In this document: piece after piece, positions 12,047 to 21,663 of the stretch
Position numbering within the stretch: the first letter of the stretch is position 1
How the letters are laid out: each line of letters begins with the position of its first letter
Notes under the pieces: generated by a model
Told to the model about the DNA's origin: nothing
Databases searched by the model: none
The model's input: only the letters and a program-made list of their open reading frames with translations
DNA from: Apricaphanius iberus
Lineage: Eukaryota > Chordata > Actinopteri > Cyprinodontiformes > Aphaniidae
NCBI GenBank assembly: GCA_028564705.1
Contig: JAPXFQ010000786.1
Coordinates: 310,001 to 374,000, forward strand
Reading direction: 5' to 3'
DNA length: 64,000 nucleotides
Program-made: the position numbers and the translations under genes

Positions 12047-12621
12047 AATTAATGTAATGTTTTGCTTCCCAACTTAGTTCCATACACTCGAGTCTCCCTG
12101 AAACATTTCGGGGTGAATGATACAAAATCATACATCGATTCACAAAACAGGAGGGAAGCCAAGTATACTGGTTTATACAAAAAAGGTGTTTATTGTCATT
12201 ACAATATGAATTTTTAATATAACCCTATACTGGTGCATAGCTCAGACAATCTCCGGAACGTTTAATGTGGGGAAATGTTTCTGCAGAGACCGATTTTACT
12301 GATAGACGTTCACCACAGTCTAAAAAGTAACGTTTTTAACTAAGTATAGCTGAAAAGCACACAATGCTGGGGAAGTAATTCCAAAAAGAGGAGTCACGTC
12401 TGTAGTTTAGAAGTTTATTAGCTTTATAAAGACAGACGACAACCGAACAGCATATATTTTACACGCGCTATTGCAAGTAACCAGTAGGGGGTAGTGTTGA
12501 GCGCTATTTGACTGTCTGTAGGTACACTTGGTCAACAGCGGCAAAACCAGTAGGAAACAAATCAAAAACAGCGATAAATATGTTTTACATACATCTACGA
12601 TACTTCTGCCATCTTTTTTCT
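12047..12621. other. no gene seen
   Basis: Unassigned spacer between the TTAA-flanked element and the hAT element. No recognisable coding or repeat structure. Confidence 0.5.
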
Positions 12622-12629
12622 GTTATTAT

Positions 12630-15286
12630 CAGTGGCGTGGCGTGGTGAAAATTTTCGAGGAAGCCAAGTGAGACACAACCTCTGAGGTGTGTGTTTTACG
12701 GGGTGGGGCCAGAAAATCGTACATTAAAATGTATATGTTGCTATTTCATGTAGTCGGATGAACTATTAGAGCGCCCAGCTTCATTTTACCAGGACAAATA
12801 CTGTTCACTGCTCCTTATCGTTTATATAATAATAATGATAATAATACAACATGTAAATGAACATTATACATCAACACAACAACCCAGTACCAGTGGCTAT
12901 GAACAGCACACCTGACGTGTATTCAGACAGCCTGGTCCGTCACAGCCGCTTTCCGTGCTGCTCATTATCTCCACATAAACAACAGTTTATGTCGAGAGTA
13001 AACAACGACTTTAGTGGACTCACACGCTGCTTAATCAAAGCACACAAGACACAGCAAGAACTATAATAACATAAAAATAAATAAAACATTGCTATATGGG
13101 CAGTTCAGTGACGCTTAAGCTACGCACAAGGGAAAAAGCGTTTTGCTCTCCCTATTTGAAGAGGAAGGCCATTTTCCTGTCTTTCACAGTGGCTAAGTGA
13201 TCAATGACCATGTCGTAGAACTTCCCACTGACTTTAGGTCCTCAACAACAACACAGACTAGATCCTCCCAGCGACGGTGACGGCGTTTACATCGGGGCAT
13301 GGGTTCTCCTACTGCCTCCACTTTTCCATCATAAATGCCAGTAAATGTCTTGTTTGTTCTCGTGGCTTTGAGAGTGCTGATCGTGCTGTTGATGTCATCC
13401 TGGCATTTTATTATGTCTGCCGTCTTGCATTGCAGAACCTGGAAAACTAGTTCTGTGAGGCCGAAAATGGACTGAAAGACTCCAAGCAGGAAGGATAATT
13501 CAAAATGCTCAAGTTTTTGTTTCAAGGCCAAACATTTTGCAAGAGTGTTTTTGCCCCATCCCGGTTCTGTCATGATCCTGTCAAAAGCCATACAGAGTGA
13601 TGTGCGTCACCCATGGCTTGCATGTACCGCACGGTTTTTAAAGTCCCACCTCACAGCAGAACCTCCTGATACACGCAAAGCCCGGTCCACCTGATACAGC
13701 AATGCTGATCTTTTACATGATCGTGAGAAAAAATTGTGAAAGGCATCGAGACCAGCAAAAAACAGTTTGGCTGATTGGACGTTATTTGTACCTTGTGCTA
13801 AAACCAAATTTAGCTTGTGTGCAGTGGATGAATAACGCATTGGGGCAGTGCGCTTTCACTAAAGCCTGCACGCCTTCATGCTGTCCACTCATACATCAAA
13901 AAGTCTGACGAACTAGTTTATTTGTGAGGTTGTAGTTTCCGATGGCTTTCATCACAACTGATGTTATGGCTTTTCCATCTCTATCTGTGCTGACATCATT
14001 AAAGCCTAGAAAACGTTCACACACTTTGCCTTTCTCATTGACAAATCTGACAATACAATGATTTGGCACTTGTTGGACACGTCTGACGTGTCATCCACTT
14101 GTACAGCTATGAAAGGGGACTTGCGTATTTCTTCATCAGTCTCATCCTGGATAACATGAGCGATGCTTTTGATGATGTCATTCTGTATGGTGTTTGACAT
14201 ACCGCCGAAGACTGTTGACAAGCCCAAGTGTTTTCAATTCTGCAAAAGCATGCACCAACTCCACAAAATTGCCCCTCTTTGAGGTGCCAGTGGGCTCATT
14301 GTTCCCCTTAAAAGCCTGCTCTTGGAGCGCAAGGTAGAGGGCTACATGAGTCGCATTAAAATATCCTGTTTTTTCTTCACCTGCTAATTGTGTTTCTTTG
14401 TGCTCAGACTTTCAGCCAGATCCAGAGCTTTATTAATCCTGACACACCCAAACAGCTTCAGTTTCATGTCACAGTCAATGTGAGTTTTTTTGATTTGCCA
14501 TGCCTTTCAATTACCAGAGACATGTTAGCAAGGTTGTTAAATCCTGTGGTAACCCAGGGATTGTTCAGGCAGCATGAATCTTTGTCATAAAGGAGTAAAG
14601 GCCAACAAAACAGCCGCTGAAGATTGCCGCTACCAGCTAGCCACTCATTATGGATGTAATTATCCTCATTAAAAGTCTGAAACCCTTTCTTTCTCTCAGT
14701 ACGGAGTGCTAGTTTTAGCATTGGCCTGCCATCTGATTTAATTTGGACTTGCTGCTGTACAGGCAGTTTAGGAAAAGTATTTTGTACTACATACTCCAAA
14801 ACTCCACCCTCCATACTTATTGATTCATATTTTAAGTAGCTTGCCAAGATATCAACACAAATCTTCCGCTATTTCATTCATTGACATTTAAGATAACATA
14901 CTGTGATGTGATTGGCCTGATGCCAACAACTTCATGGCTTCCCTTGACACTGTCCTGACCAATCACAGGGATCAGTGTCGTGGCAATAGCCTAACCTGAT
15001 TGGTTAATTAAACTTTTTTTTTTTCTATCAAGGGACGCCAACTCAGCTTGCCCTCCTCACAGACAACAGAGTGCAGTACTGTGGTTTCAATGCTATTTAC
15101 CACGCAACATTTATGGGGCGCTGTTTCACACTTCAAAAAATGCTCAACAATGAGTGAAGAGAGACAAGGAGGTGACAACAGAAGGATAACGTGAACTTAA
15201 AAGAAAAAGTTTTATTAAATGTCAGTTATATTCTAAAAAAGTGAGGAAACCTGGCTTCCTTTGGCCTCCGCAAGAAAATGCCACTG
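12630..15286 (-). mobile_element. hAT transposon, decayed, ends and TSD visible
   Basis: The left end is CAGTGGCGTGG and the right end read inward is CAGTGGCATTTTC. Both share a sub-terminal GAGG(A)(A/G)GCCAA block. Eight-base flanks GTTATTAT (12622-12629) and GTTGTTAT (15287-15294) match at 7 of 8 positions, the expected hAT target duplication size. Inside, on the minus strand, lie pieces of a ZMYM1-like hAT transposase in the right order. Total length is 2,657 bp. Many frame breaks make it inactive. Confidence 0.8.
13193..14847 (-). pseudogene. hAT transposase (ZMYM1/TTF-zinc-finger type), broken
   Basis: Read on the minus strand from 14847, the first piece holds a TTF-type zinc-finger region: FQTFNEDNYIHNEWLAGSGN, RLFCWPLLLYD, VTTGFNNLANMS and ERHGKSKK. 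A second piece (14227-14006) has DEEIRKSPFIAVQVDDTSDV, the first acidic catalytic block of the hAT RNase-H-like fold. A third (13840-13607) has AHKLNLVLAQGTNN and AFHNFFSRSCKRSALLY. A fourth (13591-13193) matches the late helical region (FDRIMTEPGWGKNTLAKCLALKQKLEHFE). The C-terminal hAT dimerisation block is not visible. Frame changes between pieces show a pseudogene. Similar proteins in vertebrates are ZMYM1-like, so annotation pipelines may call it that. Confidence 0.82.
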
Positions 15287-15294
15287 GTTGTTAT

Positions 15295-16424
15295 CTGAAT
15301 ATTAACCAGCTAATAATATCCCACGGTCGCCAGGTTTATTTTACTTCTTCTTTGGCACTATCTTGTATGAGTCTGTACCCTTCCCCCTGGCGGGATTCTT
15401 CAGTAGTACATGCAAAGCCAGTACAAGATGCAATTTGCAAACGATCTCTGGCTGTCGCACAGGCATATGCTCTCTGTTGACTTCCTTGCGTAGGTGATGG
15501 AGATGCCTTGAGTCTACGGATAATGCCGTTGCATCAATCCGTTTTGACATAGACGGAGAAATATAAAGTAGGGTTAAGTGCAACTGATCTTTTTCAAAAT
15601 GTAGATTTTGTCTTTGCATGAGTTGTTATATCAATCAGTTCCAGAAACAACAAGAAATGAACTTTAAACAAACAAAAAAACAGTTTTTCCTAATTACCCT
15701 GCCATGGTATCAACTCATTAATAGAATTGAATATGATTTTTTTTTTCTGGAGAGAATCTGTAAACAATTTAAATGGGGAAACAAATCCCATATTCAAGGA
15801 ATTCCCGATAAGTGTAATTGTTTTAGATTAGCTAACAACAGTGATAATTTTGGCACTATGTCTGACAGATGCAGGGTGGATTGCAGAGGGGATTCTGTCA
15901 TGTCGCTGAGTGGTGCTTCAAAGAATTCTAGGACAGATTGCTTACTTGGTAAGATTCAGCATTCAGTGAATATTCAGTTTGAATACCGTTAAGTTAATGG
16001 TGCATATTTAACTTACTGTATATAGAAAGGTTTAAATGTCTGACATTTTATAGAGAATTGCAGTATTTCAAGTCTAAAATTACATTTAGTTCAGTAACTG
16101 ATTTGCCAAGATGTAGACACAAAAAATAATCTCATTGTGCCATTTGTATTGAACTCAAAATACGCAAGGTAGATGACAGACTGCGAGAATCCCAACCAAC
16201 CCAGTGCCGAACATCCATCTCTAGCACATACCTCAACGTCAATAACAAATATCATCACATCTGAAATTTGTTTTTTTCCCTATTTAAAGCTTTATTTTGT
16301 TCATTTTATCAATTGTTCCTAATCCAACCCTTTGTGCACTTAATCACTCACTTGTTCCTCTGTTCAGTCCTCTCCATGTTGACTGTCTCTTGCACGCTCT
16401 CTCTCTTTCTCTCCGTCTCTGCAG
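15295..16424. other. no gene seen; ends in a polypyrimidine tract
   Basis: Unassigned sequence. The last 60 bases are pyrimidine-rich (CTCTCTCTTTCTCTCCGTCTC) and end in TGCAG, the shape of a splice acceptor for the exon candidate that follows. Confidence 0.4.
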
Positions 16425-16534
16425 GCTGTGCTTTTAGAATGAGGGGGCATGAAACCCCAAAGCATGAATCATTAAAAGATATGAAGAAAAAATACATCAC
16501 TGCAGATGCACCTGTAAAAATAACAGTGCCATGA
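16425..16534 (+). CDS. possible terminal exon of an unknown host gene
   Basis: A strong acceptor-like context (pyrimidine tract, then TCTCTGCAG) ends at 16424. From there a frame entered with two leading bases reads CAFRMRGHETPKHESLKDM, continues through a lysine-rich stretch and ADAPVKITVP, and stops at TGA 16532-16534. The composition is charged and protein-like, unlike the AT-rich frames around it. I do not recognise the protein. It could be an alternative last exon of a gene with large introns, or chance. No neighbouring exon is identified in the window. Confidence 0.25.
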
Positions 16535-16917
16535 AGGGAGTGGGAGGACGAGGGATGGGTAAAAGAAGAGGGGAGTTTGGCTCCTTCTCTTTCTCAACAC
16601 CAGACAAACAGATCTGTCCTTCTCTTCAGTGTACTGATTCTGCCTTCATGAGAAGTATATTATGATATTGTCCCAAATCACAACATTTATTCCATTTTAT
16701 AATAAGCTAGTTTTGTCAACCTCGTCAGTGAATTGCCACGGTTGTAGTTTTAAATATACTTAAGATCGAGTGAACTGATGCTGGTTTTACTGACATAATA
16801 ATGTCTCATAAAAAATTATCTATAATGAATAATAAATCTAGGACCTTATTGTTCAATCCTGTGGACCTTGAACCATTTAATGCGGCCTGTTCCAAATGTA
16901 GCATGAGTAAGGCAGGG
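16535..16917. other. no feature seen
   Basis: AT-rich sequence; would be 3' UTR if the exon candidate before it were real. Confidence 0.4.
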
Positions 16918-17040
16918 CATGCCAATTTTATTTGTATAGCACACTTTCAATAACATAGTAATTCAAAGTGCTTTACTTGATTCAGTGGTAAAGAAACCAA
17001 ACATATAGTGGGAATAGCGCTAGCAGTTCATAACAAAAAA
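16918..17040 (-). repeat. LINE 3'-tail copy
   Basis: GCCAATTTTATTTGTATAGC then AAAGTGCTTTACTTG is the same tail seen at 9340-9420, in the same orientation. No ORF2 part is attached. Confidence 0.6.
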
Positions 17041-17385
17041 TTGCTGAAATGAAGGAGTTTTGTGGCAGATAATGCCTTATTTAGAGGCTGCACTTTGGTT
17101 GCTGTTGTATTTTACTTTTTTTGGGGCTATTTTTATATACAGTTTAGTAGTACATATGTTTTAAATATCTTTAGTAAGCATTTAGAGGTAAAAGTCTGTT
17201 TATATTATTCATGGTTGTAAAACACATTCTTGACCAGTATTTTAATTGGGGTAAGCTTTTAAGCAATAAAACTCTTGGGTAATTTACTGCATGCTGTAAA
17301 ACCAGGATGTCTGTAGATTAGGATGTTAAGATTAGGAAGCCAGATGTAGGGAGGATGGGCCATAAAGATCTACTTCATGGTACGG

Positions 17386-17394
17386 CTATAAATC
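17386..17394 (+). promoter_or_regulatory. LTR TATA box
   Basis: CTATAAATC lies about 90 bp upstream of AATAAA, which fits a retroviral promoter with a short R region. Confidence 0.45.
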
Positions 17395-17481
17395 AGGTCA
17401 GGAAACCTTGAGAAAACGTTTGGTCTGATAAAGATATAGGGGAGGAGAATAAGTCATGTGATATCTTCTTTGTTCTTCTTT

Positions 17482-17487
17482 AATAAA
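17482..17487 (+). terminator. LTR polyadenylation signal
   Basis: AATAAA followed about 80 bp later by the GT-rich TGTTGTTTGTGTCTT. Position relative to the TATA box and primer site fits an R/U5 border. Confidence 0.45.
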
Positions 17488-17708
17488 AATGGTACACCCT
17501 TGTAGAGAAGCGGTTCAGATCTTGCTGACCCCACCTGCAGGTGCGTCCAGTGTGAAACAGATATCTGTTGTTTGTGTCTTATTTACTCCCTCTGTCTCTC
17601 AGTTCTGGGTTTTATCTTGGAAAACTTCCCGCCGGGGTTCTGAATGTTGGCGCCCCTTACCTTCCTGAAGCGAGTTGCCGAGCACATGGGTTTTTTGAAG
17701 CCAACACA

Positions 17709-17726
17709 TGGTGGAGGATGCGGGCA
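17709..17726 (+). other. primer binding site, tRNA-Ala-like
   Basis: TGGTGGAGGATGCGGGCA begins immediately after ACA. It is complementary, with one possible G-U pair, to the 3' 18 nt of a vertebrate alanine tRNA type ending GCATTCTCCACCA. That tRNA end is recalled knowledge; the match should be checked against a tRNA set. Confidence 0.6.
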
Positions 17727-19529
17727 TTAATTTGGTTTTAAGTTGTTTCAGGGCTGAGAGAGATTGAGTGTGAGTAGTGAGTGTGACATAACTGATTGAT
17801 ACATACGTTTGTGGCATTACAGTAATTTTGTGTTTTTTCCTTGGAGTTCAACAGAGAATCGGAGAGCGACTGGATTGATCCTTGCTAATCAACACCCGGG
17901 TGGTTTTGTATCAATCTGGAACAGCGCTAACACCAAATTAATAGGTATTGATTGATCTAAACGTTCTCCGTTTAATGTTGACGTGTTGTTCTTTTGGTTA
18001 AGGGCCGACCAAAGTGCGGATCTGGGCTTGAGAATTGGCCTCTCGACTTCGACAGGACGCTGTCGGAGATTCATCCAGGCTGGCAAACGGAGTGGTTGAC
18101 GGTAGGGCCGGGGAGCCCTCTGAATTCTGTACGGATTCCCTGGTTGAAGGCCTGCGTATCTTCCAAACGCACGATTGAGCCACGTGAATTGGATTGTGTT
18201 TAAATGGTCCGGCTTTTGGTGGGTCCGATTGAGGTCAGTTTTTGATAATATTGTAAAAGTACTGTATTTTTTTTGGTGTGAGTGTGTGTGGGCTTGGAGG
18301 AGTGAGGTTGCGGGAAGGGAGCTACCGTGTAGTTCCGTGCACACCGGCCTCATATAAACTCCTCATTTAGGGGAACTAACTGACTGAATCTAAAACTATA
18401 ATTCCTCTGCTAATTTTAAACGCCTTGACAATGTCCTCGTTTTCTGTATAGACAGGAGCGTAGAAGCTTGACATTGTAGAGGAATAAGGGAATATCATTT
18501 TCAGTCGGCTAAAGTACCACCATAGCTAGCTTACAGCTAACATACAGTGTGGGTGAGTCTCGCCTGGAATAAAGGCGTTCAACCTTGTTCACCTACGTCA
18601 ACACGTCTAAAGCATTGTCTAACACATATATAGGACTGTTCTTATGGATAACTGGTAGTAAACTCTTTAGAATATATATATAAACTAACTTTTTTATTGT
18701 AACGGAGCGGCAACGTTTCGCTTCCGGTTGAGCTTAGGTGCTCATGGTTACAGCTAATCTCTGGTAGCTTAGCTTCCGAACTGTATTTGTTTGGCACGGT
18801 TAAACAGTTATTCGAGTTTTGGTGGCGAAGTGTGGTTTTGTTGGAGGCATTTTGTTTTTGTCTTTGGTTGGTTTACTTATGAGTACGGTTTGTTCAGTTT
18901 AGCATCGTAGTGAAGAATTAGCCATCTGTGTCCCGGCCTTTCCATTATTCCGCGGTGTGACCCGGAAGTTCTATTGTGCCTGACTTGGTCCGCCAATTCG
19001 ATGGAGTTCTTTTTTGTGCAAACGGTTTACGATTGTGTTACAAAGCGAGTTTTACAGGTATTTCTTTCGGTTTGTTTTAATGATAAATGAGACTGGCTTT
19101 ATATTGGGAGAATTCTATTTCTTTGTGTGATTCGCGGAAGTGTCCGTCCCGGGTTTTGGCGCCGGCCGGACTCCATTAAAAATTCTTTGAATTTTAGACA
19201 AAACGGCAGAAATCTCAGTATATAAATAAATTAATGAGAAAATAAACAGTTCTTTATAAACCTTTTTAGCTTTCCTTCGTTTCGGCTTTGCCTAAATCAT
19301 TATTAAGGTTAATGTTGCATGACTAAAATAATACATAAACCACTTCACTATAAAAAAAATTAATAAATTAAATAAAAACTGTGCCTGTCTTTACTGTTAA
19401 CTGCATTAATATTGGGATAAATTTGGCCTACGAATTGATAGTTTATCAATTAAAATAAATAATTTACAGAGTTATTACAAATAACCTACTTAAATTTGAA
19501 TCCATTTTGGATTTTGTTATACATTTTCA
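17727..19529 (+). other. retroviral leader between PBS and gag
   Basis: About 1.8 kb without a convincing coding frame separates the primer site from the first gag ATG. This is long for a retroviral leader. It may contain the packaging signal, splice donors or an insertion. GGCGCCGGCCGGACTCC at 19158-19174 is a GC-rich island within it. Confidence 0.4.
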
Positions 19530-21663
19530 ATGGCAGCCGAATATAAATTGCTTCCTGTTCCACAGGGACAGGAGTGGCGCACGTTAGATGCCCAATTGTT
19601 AGTATACATTTCAAAACTATATTCTGTTTTAGTTGATAAGCCCGGTGAAAAAGATAAAAAGCAGTTCCAGGCCAAGATGACGGCCATGTGGGCACGTCAT
19701 GGCGCCCGGGGGGATGATAAGAGGAGTCTCTCACAGATGTGTTTTGAGGAAGGAAAGCGTTTTGCAGATAAGGCTAAAACAGCTAGGAGCATCACTGGTG
19801 CTAAAATGAGATACTTAAAAACTGAGAAAATGTGGAAAACATGGGGTTTAACGGGACAAGGTATTGATCATTTGTGTGTTACTGCAGAAAGTATTTTTTC
19901 GGCAGACCAGACTCCTCCCCCGTACCAGCCTATGTACCCCGTGTTGACTACATCTGGTCAAACAAATATTTCTTGGGGGTTGGAAACAGACGATGGCCAG
20001 ATCGTACTTCAAAGCATGCAGGCTGCCTCACAGAGTTCACAATCTCCTTGTGCACCACCCCCTCTGGGTACCTCTCCTGCTCCCCCCGCCCCCCTCCCAC
20101 TTCCTTCAAACACTGCAGTATTGCACTGGAGTGGCCTCCCACAGAGGTCTGTGGCCCATGAACCATTGCCTAATAAACCACAGGGTGATCTAAAGGTGAA
20201 AGATGAGGGACAAGATTATAAATTGCACTTTGAAGTCACCGGTAAAGGGACTGTTGCACACACTGAGGAGGAGAAGAGACAGCTGTTAAACTTAGTTAAC
20301 AACAAAACAGAACAGGAGACTGATAAATTGTTCTTGGCATATAATGGTAGATTGATGGAGGAAATGGAGCAGCACGAATACAGGTTAACTAAAGTTCAGC
20401 GACAGGTGGATAAGGTGCTGAAGGATCAGGAAAAATTAGCATCTGTGGTACAAGGGCAGGCTGCAAACCTTCTAGGAAGTGCCAGCCCCGGTGAACATGC
20501 TGAAAGTGCAGCAGTTGTACAGGTTGACGATGTGCAGACGTTGGGAGATGAGCAGAGTGAGGGGGTTTATAAGAATACCAGAACTCGGTTGGAGGCACGT
20601 GGGGGCCCTGATTTAATGCTTCCTTTAGTGGGAGCATCGGATGGTTCAGTAATTTACAAACCATGGAAGATGGCTGACATATCTGCTATCACTCTGCAAC
20701 TCCCCGCTTTGACTGGTGGTGGAAACTGCTGGATAAATAAATTAAATCAGCTGACTTCAGGGCAAACCCTAGCGGTGGGAGATTGGAAAGCCATTATGGG
20801 TAGAATGTTGACATTAACAGATTATAATGAGATGATGCTCCAGTGCCACCTAGCGCATGTACTAGATGAAGTCCCTTTGCGCATCATGCACATGATCTTG
20901 CCGAGTGGGTCAGGAGAAAATATCCTACTCCGCCCGCGTCTAAAATTTTGAAATTTCCCTGGTCAACTGATGTTACTCCCGCAGAACATATGGCTAAATG
21001 TAAAGATAAATGGGTTGACGTTACTGGGGAACACCCCCGAGATCCAGGAAATAATAGGACTTGGTTTAGAGAAGCAGTTATAGCAGGCATGCCAGAGTCT
21101 GTTGCTACATTAATGAAACGTAATCCTGATTCACATATTTATGATCAGCCTACATGGGAAAGACATATAACACATTATTTACAAGATGTGCAAGATTCTG
21201 CATTGAAGGACGCTGAGGAGAATAAGAAAATGGAGACTGCTTTGTTAAACTCCACTTAAAAGAGGCTCAGAATAAATTGAATGACTTATATCAGTCAAAA
21301 AAAGTGAAGCAGATGGTGGCTGAAGCAGCGCCTACTGTTGGATCAGCGACAGTGTTGCCTTCTTTTCCTGTGATGTATGCTGCAGCTGCACCTAATCAGC
21401 CATTTACTGCTCCTTATCGGACATGGCAGCCCCGAGGCAGGTCACGTGGTAGGGCCAGGTTTGGGGATTATAGAGGCATGGGAAGAGGGCAGCCAGGTGC
21501 TAACGGTTGTCGCAGGTGTGGCTCCAATGAACACTGGGTGAGGGAATGTCCACACCCACGAGGGGGCGCTATACCTCCCGGTCAGCCACCTCCACATATG
21601 GCTCCGAATCAGCATATGGCTCCACCCTCCTATCAAGGAGGACAGGGGGGGCCTCAGTTTTGA
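19530..21663 (+). pseudogene. gag: endogenous retrovirus gag, broken by two frame changes
   Basis: Gag forms the virion shell and packages RNA. The first frame (19530-20951, 473 residues) has a matrix-like N-terminus and a PPPY late-domain motif at residues 129-132, in TPPPYQP. A proline-rich linker, a coiled-coil-like charged region (about 245-305) and the start of capsid (YKPWKMADISAITLQLP) follow. Residue 2 is Ala, so the usual N-myristoylation glycine is absent. Capsid continues in a second frame (20948-21259) and nucleocapsid in a third (21277-21663). The nucleocapsid has one zinc knuckle C-x2-C-x4-H-x4-C (GCRRCGSNEHWVRECPH) in an Arg/Gly-rich context. The two breaks lie near 20940 and 21255. 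The last segment ends at TGA 21661-21663, in frame with pol. One zinc knuckle plus PPPY plus same-frame pol fits gamma/epsilon-like fish retroviruses. Confidence 0.88.

Larger units (their letters stand above)
17061..17708 (+). mobile_element. retroviral 5' LTR
   Basis: The stretch has the order expected of an LTR. There is a TATA box (CTATAAATC, 17386-17394), a polyadenylation signal (AATAAA, 17482-17487), a GT-rich stretch (17566-17580) and an end in AACACA directly before a tRNA-Ala-like primer site. The start is uncertain. TGTG at 17061 pairs with CACA at 17705-17708 to give a 648-bp LTR with 4-bp inverted ends, but another TG could be the true start. No second LTR copy was found in the window. 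Confidence 0.5.

Noticed and set aside
17650..17667. Lys-type primer binding site TGGCGCCCC
   Set aside because: Only the first 8 bases fit, and no ACA or CA end precedes it; the tRNA-Ala-like site at 17709 fits over 18 bases and follows ACA.
17889..18353. Minus-strand 154-codon frame in the retroviral leader
   Set aside because: No recognisable features, opposite to the provirus, and overlapped by frames of similar size on the other strand.
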